Shown piece after piece: positions 32,215-43,304 of a DNA stretch of 64,000 nt (the stretch's first letter is position 1; every line of letters starts with the position of its first letter). The stretch covers positions 5,189,946-5,253,945 of the forward strand of contig ML681971.1 in the NCBI GenBank assembly GCA_007922195.1. Reading direction: 5' to 3'. This DNA comes from Podocnemis expansa. Its lineage: Eukaryota; Chordata; Testudines; Podocnemididae. A program made the position numbers and the translations under genes. A model generated the notes under the pieces. That model had not been told where the DNA came from. It worked only from the letters and a program-made list of their open reading frames with translations, and did no database searches.

Positions 32215-32505
32215 TTTGTCTAGAGGAAGGGTGGCCTCTAGGTTAATGCACTACACTGGGACTCAGGAGATCTAAGTAAAATTCCTCACCCTGCCACAGA
32301 TTTATTGTATAACCTTGAACAAGTCATTAGTCTCCATGTCTCAGTTCCCCATCTGTCAGGTGGGGATACCAAGACTTCCTTTGTACATCTTGCTTGTTTA
32401 GACTGCAAGATCTCTGGGACAGGGGCTGTATTTTTTTGTTCAGTGTTTGTACAACACCTAGCGCAGTGGGATATGGATTGTAATACGGATTGTAATACTC
32501 CAGTG
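32215..32505 (+). repeat. MIR-like CORE-SINE
   Basis: The order tgcactacactgggactcag, then accttgaacaagtcattagt, then ctcagttccccatctgtcag gtggggata, then ctgggacaggggctgtattt and gtacaacacctagcgcagt follows the body and tail of MIR-type SINEs. It is ancient and diverged; the head with A/B boxes is not clear. Confidence 0.65.
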
Positions 32506-32714
32506 TTTTCCTACTTGCATGGGAAGAAATTCATAGATATTATTGTCCACTTTTTAAAAATAACTTCCCCTTCCCCACCTTCCACAACAAGTGCTGACAT
32601 TAGCTCTCCTTTTTGGCTTCCCAAAGTATCTCTTCTGATCTGATGATACTTATGTGCCTAGGTCAGGTCTTTATCCAGATGCCTGATCTAGTGCTTTGTG
32701 TTTATTATCTACGT

Positions 32715-33617
32715 AAGTGGTTCCCAACCTTTCCTCTGCTGTGGCACACCTTGATGCCTTCAGTTATGCCACAGCACACTGCCATTATAAACTCATGAAT
32801 ATTCATGATCATGACACTTTTGGGAAATCTGCTGTGTAAGGAGGTAGAGGTAGCAGGGCAGGGATGGAAGGAGAGGAGAGGTCAGGAGTATATTTTTGGG
32901 GTAGCAGGAGAGAGTGTGGGGAGCAGAGCAGGGGCAGCAAAAGAGGGCAAGGATGGCCATGTGGGAGCAGGCAAAGGTGGCAAGAGAGATGAGTGGAAGA
33001 GAGGGTGGGAGTGGCAATGTGGCATGGCAGGGGAAACCCGGGAAAGTGGGAGGGCAGGGCAGAGGAGGATGGCACAGCACCCCCTTCCCCAAGCAGCTCT
33101 GCTGTCCATAGTACCCCATGCTCCCTGACACTCCCCTTCCCCTGGCAGCTCTGCCACCCAGTGCCCACTTCCCCCTGACACCTCCAGGGAATCCCTGACA
33201 GGGCTGCATGGGGCTGCTGACTGTGGCCCCAGGGAAACCCTTGGTGGGGGCCGTGTGGGGCCACAGACTGCAGCTCTGGGTCCCGGGAACCCTCTGGGCA
33301 GGGGCCAAATGAGGCAGCTGACCACGGCTCCGGCTCCAGGGAACCCCTCGCCTGTGGTTCTGGTTCCAGGGATCCTCTGCCCCCCCATGGGTCTTGCAGG
33401 CCCTTCTAATGTCCCCCATAACCCATTAATCCCCTTACCCCAACTGATTCTTACCTCCAGTGTCTGCACTAAACTGTGTCCTGGCTTTTCCAGCTGTGCT
33501 CAGCTCAGCCCACATGGCTGAGCTAAGTAGGAAGGGGAGATTTAAAGTGACCCCAGCCCCACAGATTCTCACAGCACACTGAAGGAGTTGCTGTAGCACA
33601 CCGGTTAGGAACCACTG
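32715..33617. mobile_element. hAT-like element, family C
   Basis: Left end AGTGGTTCCCAACCTTTCC and right end in reverse complement CAGTGGTTCCTAACCGG. Flanking 8-mers atctacgt and acctaggc agree at five of eight positions. The subterminal text ctctgctgtggcacacc recurs inverted in the element at 33828-34036. The interior is GC-rich and gives long spurious frames on the minus strand near 32793-33469. Confidence 0.65.
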
Positions 33618-33827
33618 ACCTAGGCAGCACAAAGCTGTGGCTGGCTGAGGAGAGGGTGAGGAAAAGGTGGGGCTTGGGTGAAAGAGGTTTTTAATTGTCA
33701 TGCATTTTGCTGATAACCCTGTGCTCATCTCCCCAGCCGCCAGCCCAAATCCAGCATCTCCTGTGAAGTGAGACACTGGAGAGAGGGCAGAGGGAGGCAG
33801 CCTGGGCTGTAGAACACCTTGCTAAAA

Positions 33828-34036
33828 CAGTTTTTCTCAAACTGTGTGCCATGACCAATGTGTGTGCCATCAGGCCTGAGCAGGAGTGCCATAGAAATTT
33901 TTGAAAAACTTCTTGAAGAGTTCTGGATTGGCACATGAATATTCATGAGCTCATTTGAAGGTTATAGGGTGGTGTGACTCAAAATAATTAAAGGTATCAA
34001 AGTGTGCCACGGCAGAGGAAAGGTTGGGAACCACTG
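33828..34036. mobile_element. hAT-like MITE, short form of family C
   Basis: Left end CAGTTTTTCTCAAACTGTG and right end in reverse complement CAGTGGTTCCCAACCTTTCC. Flanks tgctaaaa and cactaaag differ only by transitions at three sites. The right part matches the left part of the 32715-33617 element in inverse orientation. Confidence 0.68.
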
Positions 34037-34190
34037 CACTAAAGTGCTTGGAAGTGAGAACACAGGTGAAGGGAATTTGTGCTGAAAAGGCTTGGGGTGG
34101 AAGAAAGGGGGAGGGAGGTGCTGGTCCAGGGAACATCATGGCGGAGAAAAGGATGCTGCTGCTTTGTTTTTAATTGTTCAAAAGCTGGTG

Positions 34191-34311
34191 TTCCATTCTG
34201 TAAGTTCACCCATCTTCGAAGCATCTGACGAAGTGGGATTTTCTCCCACGAAAGCTCATGCGAAAAATAAATCTGTTAGTCTTAAAGTTTCACATGACTC
34301 CTTGTTTTTTT
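34191..34311 (-). mobile_element. Turtle SINE, headless, minus strand
   Basis: Contains catctgacgaagtgggatt, ttctcccacgaaagctcatg, aataaatctgttagtctt and gactccttgttt, the body of the SINE on the minus strand. The SINE head is absent. It is like the reverse arm of the foldback units. Confidence 0.75.
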
Positions 34312-34770
34312 GCCTCCAGCTTAGTTTCACCCCTGGCAACATGGGACTGAAATACAAGCCTGGCTGCCCTAACTCCCCTGCCATTCAGGGTGCCTTTGTG
34401 CCTGGGCTAGTTATTGTGGGGTTGCTTTTGATCACTCAGCTAGGCGGACCATACAGTGGACCTCTGGCACCTGGGGCCCAATATTTTCATTTGTGCTTTT
34501 CCCCCACCCCATTGGCAGCAGTGCCCTGCAGGTGGGCATCTGTGGGACCATTTTCCCTTTTCCCTACAATGTGCCCTGCTGTGGGGGTGCCTGGAAGTGA
34601 GAGTAATGAGCAGTCAGGTGCTCCTGAGCCATCTGTGATAGCAAAGAGTTGCCCCTCTTCTGAAGGCCTGCCCAGTGCCTGGAGGACTGTCTCCCTGCCT
34701 TCCCCCAGTGTGCCACTGAGTCTGTTGTAGGGTGGTTTTCACACCCAGCTGCGTACAGTGATTTGTTATG

Positions 34771-34917
34771 AAGATCCAAAAGGGCAGCCGTGTTAGTCTA
34801 GTTCAGTAAAACAAACAAGGAGTCCTGTGGCACTTAAAGTCTAACAAATATATTTATTAAGCTCATGCAATAAATATATTTGTTAGTCTTTAAGTGCCAC
34901 AGGACTCCTTGTTTGTT
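34771..34917 (+). mobile_element. Foldback turtle SINE, 147 bp, with 12-bp target duplication
   Basis: The head gggcagccgtgttagtctag begins near 34780, runs through aacaaggagtcctgtggcac to tctaacaaatatatttatta near 34859, and then returns as the reverse complement: aaatatatttgttagtcttt, then aagtgccacaggactccttg. The loop between arms is only about 15 bases. The 12-mers tgatttgttatg (34759-34770) and tgatttattatg (34918-34929) flank the whole unit. The arms are nearly perfect, so the DNA can fold into one hairpin. Confidence 0.85.
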
Positions 34918-34959
34918 TGATTTATTATGGTCTGCCTTAGGGTTTAGTGCTGCTGCCCC

Positions 34960-35505
34960 CAATGTTCCCTGTAAGCTGTGCAGCAGCGTGGGTGTGCAGC
35001 CCCTGCTGCTGGCCCGCTCAGGGAACACTGCCGGCTCTGCGTGGCTGGCAGCCACAGTCCCTACCCAACCGGAAGACAGAGTGTTCTGTCCATCTGCGAA
35101 CTTCTTCCAAGCTGGCAGTTTTTAAAACTCCCACTCGGAGTATGGTCTCGCTGAACACACACAAAGCCTATGTTCATGCTCACTGAAACCTTTTTCGGCC
35201 GGAGGAGCGGACAGTGGTGAGGCTGCGCCGCTCTGGCAGCCAGGTAAGCAGGCAGGGGGGCATGATTGGGGACAGGGCAGCGGCAGCTGACCATGAAAGG
35301 GGGGGAGGGTTGGAAGGAAGATGTGGTTGGGCTGCTGGAGGTGTGGGGGGGGGTGGGATCAGGCTGGTGGAGGGGTGACCAGAAGAGGGAGAGGGGTGGG
35401 TTAGGGTGGGAGGAGGGGGATCGAGCTGGCGGGGTGTGTGTGGAATTGCTGCACAGCAAGCAACCTATGTTGCTCAGCTGCATATGCAGCTTAAGGGGAA
35501 CATTG
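34960..35505. mobile_element. TIR element with CAATGTTCCC ends
   Basis: The left end CAATGTTCCCTGTAAGCTGT and the reverse complement of the right end, CAATGTTCCCCTTAAGCTGC, form an inverted repeat of at least 20 bp. The interior is G-rich (ggggtgggatcaggctggtg). No convincing target duplication was found with these limits. No coding domain. Confidence 0.6.
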
Positions 35506-35969
35506 CCATCACGATGAAGGGATGGGGCCGTAAATAGTTTTTCATGAACACGCAGCTGGTTTGTTGTAGACTGACTTGTGACCAAAGCTGCATGGGCTTC
35601 CTCACTGTTGGAGTGCCACTCAGAGCTGCCCAGCTGTGCCTGCTCTTTTGTTGTTGCAGGTTTGCTGAATAAAGCCTTTCTCGTGGGTTTATTATTGTAG
35701 GGCTGCTGCCCATGAACCTCTGCATGCTGTCAGGTCAGGGCGCACGGCCAATGCCCCCTACCTGCCACTGAATTTCAGGCATTGCAAGAATAAACAGGAA
35801 ATTCATTTGTCATCCAACTGTTGGCTAGACATGAGAGCAAGCTCAATCTATTAGCAGAGTCTGGAGATTGGAAAACAGAGTCAAATTAGCAGAGCACCTG
35901 GAACAAGCAACAGTGGGGCTGCTTGTGGATATTGGTTCTTTTATTGCCACTGGCTAAGGTCTGCTAAGG

Positions 35970-36180
35970 CAGTGATTCTCAACCACAGTGTCAGGACACA
36001 TTACTGTGTCACCACGCAGCAGTAAGTGTGTCACAGAATGCTGGGGAGATAGCTGCTGGGGGTGTGTCTTGTAGGGTCACGATATGCTGCCGAGTGTGTC
36101 TGGGTTTGGCTGGACAGGGACTCTGGCATCTTGAAAAGCAGGTGCCCTTCTCTGATGGTCCTCTTGGCTGGTTTTTCTCC
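35970..36180. mobile_element. hAT-like element, left end only
   Basis: Starts CAGTGATTCTCAACCACAGT, a hAT terminus of the CAGTGGTT type used elsewhere in this window. A matching right end was not found before 36183, where another repeat begins. The right border is uncertain. Confidence 0.4.
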
Positions 36181-36182
36181 AG

Positions 36183-36610
36183 CACAAGGTGGATGAGGCA
36201 GGAACATCATTGCTCTGGGGAAAGGCCCGGGCCCAAGCCCCAATCTTGCCCCCTGGCCCTGATCTGGAGTCGGGGCCCTGGGCCCCTGCCACTGCTAGCC
36301 TTGCCTCGTATTCCAGACGGGGCTGGGCGAGGCAGTGGATGCCACAGGTGGTGTGGCCTGGAGCCTGTGCTGGGAGAGCCAGGTGCTGCCATGGCTGCCC
36401 CTCCCCGGGATAACTGACCAGCGACAGGGCCAGAAAAGGCAGGGGGTGCATCAGCCGCTCTGGGCACTGGTGCGGGGACTCGGGGCATGTGCCCCCTGCT
36501 CCAGGTGCCAGTGACGCCCCTGGGGTGAGGTAATAAATGTTATTGGACCAATTTCTGTTGGAAAGAGAGACAAGCTTTTGAGCTACACAGAGCTTTTCTG
36601 CTGATCTTCC
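36183..36610 (+). repeat. Dispersed repeat, gagagacaa family, copy 2, split
   Basis: The repeat reads cacaaggtggatgagg (36183-36198) and continues taataaatgttattggacca, gttggaaagagagacaagct after 36530. It corresponds to copy 1 at 5160-5280. It is interrupted by the hAT-like element at 36199-36522. Confidence 0.6.
36199..36522. mobile_element. hAT-like MITE, family D, copy 1
   Basis: Left end CAGGAACATCATTGCTCTGG and right end in reverse complement CAGGGGCGTCACTGGCACC. Flanks ggatgagg (36191-36198) and gggtgagg (36523-36530) match at seven of eight. It is the inverted counterpart of the 337-bp element at 51094-51430. The interior is GC-rich without a protein domain. Confidence 0.82.
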
Positions 36611-37747
36611 TCCTCCAGCAGCCCAGGATGGAGAATGAAGATAGACAGAAATCCCCAGGCAATCTTGACTTGCAAATGAAGGCAGAAGGATTCAGTCATG
36701 CTTTCATTAGCACTTCATCTGGCTGTGTTCTCATGCTCTGGTCTCCATGGCCTGGAGGAAGTGCCCCTCCTTTAAATCATAGTGCTGAAGGCTCTTTTGT
36801 GTGCATGTGTGAATGGCACCTGTGCTGCTGCTATCCAGCCTTGTGTGAAAGGTGCTGCTGAGGCCCATGGTTGTAAAGCAACATAGAGGTTTTATTCATA
36901 AATAGAAGCACTTCATGAGATATCAATTTTGTGATCGTGTCAGGGAACGTTGGCAAAAAAGTCTAGCTCCAAACGCTTCAGAGAGAATGCATGCAATTGA
37001 TACAAGAGCTCAGGAAACTGGCTGTACTCCACCAAGAGCCTGGGGCAACTCATTCTGGAGAGTTGCTGGAATCTTTGCCATCCTCCAGTGTGAGGTGAGA
37101 ATCTTCTTTTTTCCCTTTTAGCTTCCTTGTGGTAGTTGGCTGTTGTAAAAAAGGGACATTCTGAGATGGGCTGTTGCCTTTTCTTTTCTGTGAGGCTTTA
37201 TTCTCTGGTCTAGGCTATGTCACATTTCATCTGAACATACAAGTGCAATATTAACTGGGGACGGGGCTAGGGTTTAGACTAATGCTAGGGGCCATATTTA
37301 AATTGAGATGCCCATATTGGAGAACTCTGTTGCCTGTGGAACTTCAGGGCCCAGGTCAGCATTGTGTTAGCTGGGCAGGGCACCAGGACTGACACACAGA
37401 CTTTTGCTTCAGTATCCCAGGGAGTTAAAGGACCTTAAGGCCTCAGTTTGAGATCTCTCAGCTGGGCCAGGATAGTGTGATCTAGCACCGTGCAGGGGTA
37501 CTGTTCAGTATTTGCACCAGAAAGAAGATAGCAAGTTAGAAAATATCTCTGGGCATCTCTTGTACAAGGCCTAGCCAGGCCTGATCCTTTTTAGCTTCAC
37601 AGCACTGGTGATATGGCTGCAGACAGATCAGATGGACAGCTTGTTCCTTGCACCTTTTAGCCTGGGGTTTCTACCTCTCAATGTTTTTGCTGTCATCTAC
37701 TCCTCACAAAACACCCAAGTGTTCTGAAAAGGGATAGATTCTGACCT
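36611..37747. other. Non-coding DNA without recognisable elements
   Basis: No exon, repeat boundary or regulatory motif that I can support. Confidence 0.4.
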
Positions 37748-37997
37748 GGCTTTACACAGTCGACTTTAAGTGGGTCCCCTGGTTGACTTTATAAAGTTGA
37801 TTTTAATGTCCACATTTAGTGAAGTCAACTTAATAAAGTTGACTTAACCCTTCAAGTCGATTTTAAGAATGAGAGTTATTAAGTTGACTTAAGCAAGTGC
37901 TTAAGTTGACTTAATGAACTCCAGATGTGGCCAGGGAGTAGCTTAATTCGACTTAAGCCTGGTTAAGTCAACGTAAGCCTCCAGTGTAGACATAGCC
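37748..37997. mobile_element. AT-rich MITE with repeated aagttgactt words
   Basis: The right end in reverse complement is GGCTATGTCTACACTGG, the same terminus as the MITEs at 54499, 56998 and 58442. The left end ggctttacacagtcgac is a weaker match. The interior is built of direct and inverted copies of taagttgactta and aagtcgatt. No clear target duplication. Confidence 0.55.
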
Positions 37998-38016
37998 ATT
38001 GACATTAAGCCTAGGA

Positions 38017-38165
38017 CAGTGGTTCCCAACCCGTGGTCCGAGTTATTGCAAGGGGTCCATGAATACACTCAGCCCCAGCTGCTGCCAGCCAACAGCAGGA
38101 GGCCCGAGCCCGATCCAGCCCCAGCCACTGCTGGCCAGTGATCCATGTTGGAGAGGGCTCTAAAG
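38017..38165. mobile_element. hAT-like element, left part
   Basis: Begins CAGTGGTTCCCAACCCGTGG, a hAT-type terminus. The right terminus was not found; the element may continue past the insertion at 38166-38882. Confidence 0.45.
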
Positions 38166-38882
38166 CAGGGTCGTCAAACTTACAGCTCATGGGGCCGGAT
38201 CTGACCCACTAAGGGTCTCAATCTGGCCTGCAGAGCTGCAGCCTGAGCTATGCCTGGGAAGCTGTCTGCAGGAGTGAGCTCCAAAGATGGGCTTCTAGCA
38301 TAGCAGAGCTAAGGGTGCTTCTGACTCACTCACGTGATCCGAATCACAGCAAAGAGAAACAAAGGAAGCGCTCTAACCAATCCTGGCTCAGCTCTGCTGT
38401 GATCTGCCAACCTACCAGAGTCTCAGTCACAGCAGGTTAGGCCAGCTCCAGAAAGCCATCACACTGCCCCCATCCCAACTGTTCATTGTCAGTCAGTCAG
38501 CATGCTAATTTGATTGACAGTATATTTGCGTGAATCACAAATAAAAAAGGAAAAGGTGGCTGGGAACAAGCCAATCAAAGGCCAGCTGAGACTGAGCCAA
38601 CCAAAGTCCAGCATTGCAAATGACTGATAGTGAGTGGGCTGGGACCGGGAGAGGCACAAGCCCAGCCTGACTGCCTGTGACTGAGACTGATTTTTTTGCC
38701 TGCTACCAGGAGGTAGGGGAAAGGGAAGGTGTGGGAGAGCCTTTGGGGTTGGGAAGGGGAGCCCATACCACTCTGAAAGTGGAGAGGGAAAGGGTTGGGG
38801 AGTCCATGGGGCCACAGTTCCTGCAACAAGTGTCCTGCCTTCCAGTGTGGCTGCCCCACAATGAATGAGTTTGACACCCCTG
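38166..38882. mobile_element. hAT-like element, family E, 717 bp
   Basis: Left end CAGGGTCGTCAAACTTACAG and right end in reverse complement CAGGGGTGTCAAACTCATTC. The 8-bp target duplication ctctaaag is exact (38158-38165 and 38883-38890). The interior has no long transposase frame. The AGGGGTGTCAAACTCA terminus is known from vertebrate hAT elements. Confidence 0.88.
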
Positions 38883-38890
38883 CTCTAAAG

Positions 38891-39214
38891 GAATTGTATT
38901 TGCCTGCTGTGAGCAGCCACACTCTGGATATGTCTCCACCCCTTCAGAGCAGAACAAAGAAGGGAGACATGAAAAGAAGAGGTACTTTAGAAGCTTGTGC
39001 AAGGCACACTCACATCATGTATCACAGGATAGCAACCGAGAAGGCTGAGATGAGGAAGGCCTTTGGCAATTCACTGAACAACTGGCAGAATGGGCTGGAT
39101 CAACCATTTGGGGGCCTAATTTTCACATCAACAACAGCCTGTTCTTAGTCTCTCCCACCAGTCACCTGTGAGTTGCTGGGATGGGAGAATTTTTTGGTAA
39201 TTTTTCATTGTCTA
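38891..39214. other. Non-coding DNA without recognisable elements
   Basis: Nothing recognised apart from the flanks of the adjoining repeats. Confidence 0.35.
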
Positions 39215-39560
39215 TTGTATATATAGCCCTTCTGGCTGATGAAGTGGGCAGCAGTCAGGGTTGGGTTCAATACCTGGAACTTCCTTTCCGACAATACAAC
39301 AGAACTGGCTTGAGTCCTCACCCAGTCCCCTGGGAAATGAAACCACCCCTGGGCACCTCCAAAAGGTGACACTGCCCTCTTGCAGTCCCAGAATCTGAGT
39401 GCAGAAGGGCCAGTTTAAAAAGGCAGGTGGTAACTCGGCATTAGTTGGAAAAACAGTGCAGGCAGGATTCATAACCATACAAACCATGATCAGGACCTCC
39501 ACCCCAGAGTATGTGGGGTCATGTACTTTGTCTCTCCCTTGCTTCCCCCCACCAGTTGTC
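39215..39560 (+). repeat. Dispersed repeat shared with the TAGGG element interior
   Basis: The passage ggcttgagtcctcacccagt, then cctgggcacctccaaaaggt resembles ggctcgagccctcacccag and cctgggcaccccaaaggggt at 27170-27245. The shared text continues weakly to gcaggattcataaccatac. It may be an independent repeat, perhaps an LTR, inside the TAGGG element at 26904-28389. The class is unknown. Confidence 0.4.
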
Positions 39561-39632
39561 GTCCTTGGTCAGTGACGAGCTAGAGCCCAGGTGTGCATCT
39601 GAGTGAGTTCCCTTTCTACTGTGCTCATGATT

Positions 39633-39649
39633 GGGGGGGGGGGGGGGGG
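39633..39649 (+). repeat. Poly-G tract, 17 bases
   Basis: A run of 17 guanines after gctcatgatt. Confidence 0.9.
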
Positions 39650-40718
39650 AAGCAGGGTCAAGAGAAAAAGCTCCCTGTTTGTGCTACTGGCTGTCTGTGT
39701 TACACTCTTCCCCACTCCAACAGCTAGCCTACCCATCACACCACTTGCTGCTCTGCCAGCTGCTTGTGGTCCACCAGCCATCTTGCCACCACCTGCTTCC
39801 ATCATGGCTTCTGCTGGTCAATCTCTTGAGGTTCCAGCTGGTTCTCAGTGCCTGGCATGGCCTTGGTGGAGAAACCCTGGTGCAGAAGCAGATATGATCA
39901 CTGTCTCATAGAAGAGGAGGTCAGTTCTAGAAGCACTTAGCAAAACAAAAGACTGCAAATGGAACCTTAGTTTTGAACAAGGACAGGAAAGGCTAAACCT
40001 TGCCTAGAGCTTATGTTCTCTTCCCCCAGCAGCCTTCACCCAAGCCCCTTGCATAGCCAGTTCTGATCAGCTGAGGGTGATTCCCCCCATCAGAATAGAC
40101 TCAGAACAGCTCTTTGCTCAGACAATAAGGGGACAACGTTTCATTACTCTGCCATTAGCATTACAGAGCTTTGTGACCCAGAACCACCCAAAGGGGTCAT
40201 TTGGGCAAAACATCCTATTATGTTGAGCACCAAAGCAGGGTGGCTACATTTATGCAAATCCAGTTTGCTCCTGAAGACTTTTTCACTCCCCCCCCTCACC
40301 AGCTCAGCAGAGGAGAGCTTTTTCAGACCCTGCTTCAGACCTTCCATTGGAGAAATAAGATAGGACTCTGTGTACAAGCATTTGGGTGCTTTGAGACTGC
40401 AGCATCACACATTGTCTCGGTTCTTCTGTGAGATGAGCTCGGAGTGTGAAACATTCACTAACATAAGTGAAAGTAGCTGAGAAAGCCAATGCTTCTGGGG
40501 TATTGTCATGTCTTTACTGTCACTGTGAGCCAATCCAATGTGTCCCATGTTGGAACCAGACTCCAGGTGCCTGAACTCATCATGGTGTTATAATCAGTTC
40601 CAGGCTGCCTGGAGCCTGATTGAAATTATAGTGCCGGACAGCTTAAATGAACCAGTTTTAAAGCAGGTTAGGATATCAGGCAAGGTATTTCCCATGTGTA
40701 AACATGTTGGTCTGTCTG
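39650..40718. other. Non-coding DNA without recognisable elements
   Basis: The frames at 39603-39911 and 40144-40489 show no motifs and overlap in opposite directions. No feature supported. Confidence 0.35.
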
Positions 40719-41186
40719 CAGGGCCACCCCTAGGGTAGGGTGAGTGGGGCAGCTGCCCAAGACCCCACGCCTTGGGGGACCCTGCGGGGCCTGCACCACT
40801 GCCCCTGCCATGGCGGGAACTGGGTGAGCCAGCCAAAAGCGGCAGCCCACTGCAACGTTGCCAGTCCGTCCCACCCCTGGCATGTGCGCTGCTCTCAGCT
40901 CTGTACCAGAGTAGTGGGGAGGGAGTGGGAGGCGGTGCGGAGCCGGTATAGCTACCTCCACCAGTCACACTGCCTCCCACCCCCTCCCTGCTGCTCCAGC
41001 ACAGAGCCGAGAGCAGTGCGTGTGACCAGGGGGGCGGGGACTGGCAGTGCTATGAACCAGGCCGCCTTTTGGCTGGCTCAGCACAGGGGCCAGCCCCTTC
41101 CCTAGGCCGGCTGTCCAGGGGGGTGATTGGGGGGCCTGCAGAGGGCAATTCGCCCAGGGCCCCGCACCCTCTTGGGGATGGACCTG
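40719..41186. mobile_element. hAT-like element, family F, 468 bp
   Basis: Left end CAGGGCCACCCCTAGGG and right end in reverse complement CAGGTCCATCCCCAAGAGGG. The 8-mer tctgtctg is exact on both sides (40711-40718 and 41187-41194), although it lies in a tctg simple repeat on the right. Subterminal text gggcagctgcccaag and gaattgcccagggcc-type words are mirrored. No coding domain. Confidence 0.75.
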
Positions 41187-41194
41187 TCTGTCTG

Positions 41195-42828
41195 TCTGTC
41201 TGTTCTGAGGACAGCTGAGCCCTTCCTGGGGTGCTTTCATGGTGCAGTCACACAGCTCGGAATCCTCAGCAGCCAATCACGTTTTTGCACCTGTACTCTG
41301 TAACCATGGTGCCACCATCAGAGCCTAGAATATTTGTTACTTAGGCCCATTAGCACCTTGGTACAGCACACTAGGGTACAGGTCCATTGCCATGGGGGTG
41401 TGCAGGGGGCATCGCTTGCCCAGCTCATTCCCTCCCTAGCCACGCTTTCAGCACTGAGCAGAGTGGTTGGGCTTTTGTTTAGACCCAGCACTTCCAGCCT
41501 CCTACCAGCAGGGAGAACAGAGCATCTGTCTTCTCCTGGGCTGCCCTGGCTGGCTGCTTGCCTCTACCCCCCTCTGGCCAGCTCCCTGCACGGAGCCAGC
41601 AGGGGGAAGTGGTGGAAGAGGAGAATCCTAGAGTGCCCCCCCCCATTCAGAACCAAGCATGGGAAAAGCTGCCAAGGTAGAGTAGTGCCAGCCCAAGTGT
41701 GAGAAATCAACAGTTGGGCTCAAGTGATCACTGGATTTTTTCTATGATGAATTCACTGCATGGGGATGTGTGTGAGGGCTAGTTACCTTCTGAGTTTACC
41801 TTCCCCAGAAGGCTGCCTGCCCCCAGTTGGGTGTGCTTCAACCTTCAGCCCTCCCAACCCCCCCAGCTGTTGAAGAGGACCCTGGTTAACTTTCCCTGCT
41901 GCCTGAGGTGTATTCCTGAAGTGTATTCCTGAAGTGTCCTTACGCACTCACTCTCCTGCCCTTTTACTCACTTGCTGTCCCATACTTTCCCTCATTTCAC
42001 CTCACAGCCTCCTAGGCAGCCCATCTCCTCTTCCCCCCTTCAATCTCTTTTCTCCACCTCCAAACTTCCTACCTCATCTTATTATACCTTCTGAACCCCA
42101 CAGTCCTCTGATTACATCTCAGCCTCCCACTCGCCCTCTGCTAATTAGCCCCCTTGTTGGCAATTTCAGCAGAGCAGTTAACTACTTCCTGGGCCATGTC
42201 AACTCTGACTCCTGCAACCCTTCCGGCCTGGGCTGAGGCATGATGGCAAGGTATTGCTGGTTGTGCCCTCAACCCACCTCCTTGTCCTAGGTTGTGAGCT
42301 CCTCCCTTTGCACATGTTCCTCCTTCTAGTGTCCATGGGAGCATCATGTGAACAGGGAGAGGAGATGAGTCGTCTTCAAATTGACTTATGCTCTGGGACT
42401 AAGCTTGTCGGCACAAACACTAGATATGTTGTCACCCATGGGGAGACTCCTCTCTCCAAGTAGGCTGAGAAATAAGCAAGCTTGTTTGCTGAGGGCATGA
42501 GTCTGAGCCTTCAGAACAGAGCTGGAGATGGGGGCAATGGAAGAGGGAAGGTGAAGTTGGCTGGGTCCTGGGGAGGAACATAATATAAACCCATGCTGAA
42601 GCTCCTTCTGCTTACACCTGACAGGTACAGGAGGCACCCTCTGGGGTGGATGAAGCCGTGCGAACTTCAGAGACCAATCACTGGCATTTGTCGAACTGTG
42701 GAAAGGAATCCATCTCTGTCACTTTGCATGGCGCCACAAACCTGCCAACCACCAGCAAGGGCAACGTGCCATGGCCCTATGTTACTGTGTGAGTACCTGG
42801 GCGCTGTTCTTCTGGCCTTCAGATACTG
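41195..42828. other. Non-coding DNA without recognisable elements
   Basis: A short tandem of attcctgaagtgt occurs near 41912-41938. No gene or delimited mobile element is evident. Frames with many Pro/Ser residues near 41934-42236 are composition-driven. Confidence 0.4.
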
Positions 42829-42838
42829 CTTCAAGGCT

Positions 42839-42985
42839 AACAGATTTAGTCAAAGTGTCTGATGAAGTGGGATTTTTTCCCATGAAAGCTCATGCGATAA
42901 ATAAATCTGTTAGTCTTTAAGTGCCACAAGACTCCTTGCTTTTTTTGCTTTATTAGACTAACACGGCTGCCCCTTTTGAACTAGG
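42839..42985 (-). mobile_element. Turtle SINE, minus strand, short foldback remnant, with target duplication
   Basis: From the right, the SINE head (tagactaacacggctgcccc reversed) is followed leftward by the body up to gtctgatgaagtggg. At the left end aacagatttag is a short remnant of the opposite-strand arm. The 10-mers cttcaaggct (42829-42838) and tttcaaggct (42986-42995) flank the unit. Confidence 0.78.
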
Positions 42986-43005
42986 TTTCAAGGCTCTGGT
43001 TATAG

Positions 43006-43296
43006 TAGGGTTACCAGGTACCAAAGCATGGAAAGGAGGACAGGGAAGTACTAACAGGAGGACACAGGAGAACACGTGGAGAAAATGTAGTATTAATGTA
43101 ATATTCTTCTGTTTTTAGGGGGCCCTGGAATGCTTCCCCCTAAAAATAGGTTGTTATGTGGCATTCCAGCATACTTTAACCCCTATAAGTAAAAAGCCCA
43201 GTCAAAATCATGTATTTTTAAAATGCCTGCCAGACGGAGGATGTAAAGGTAGAGAGGAGGACATGTCCTCCTTTTGCCTGACATCTGGTAACCCTA
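43006..43296. mobile_element. TAGGG-ended DNA element, short form
   Basis: Left end TAGGGTTACCAGGTACCAAA and right end in reverse complement TAGGGTTACCAGATGTCAGG. Flanks ggttatag (42998-43005) and ggtcacag (43297-43304) differ by two transitions. The subterminal words aaaggaggacag and ggacatgtcctcc are shared with the 1.5-kb element at 26904-28389. A small piece of the family B end (aaaataggttgttatgtggc, actttaaccccta) is inside it. Confidence 0.78.
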
Positions 43297-43304
43297 GGTC
43301 ACAG

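Noticed and set aside
32793..33469. Minus-strand open frames of 150-208 codons
   Set aside because: Composition-driven frames inside the GC-rich interior of a hAT-like element, overlapping in three registers with no family signature.
34092..34730. 212-codon plus-strand frame
   Set aside because: It crosses a SINE arm and unrelated unique DNA; no splice or domain evidence.
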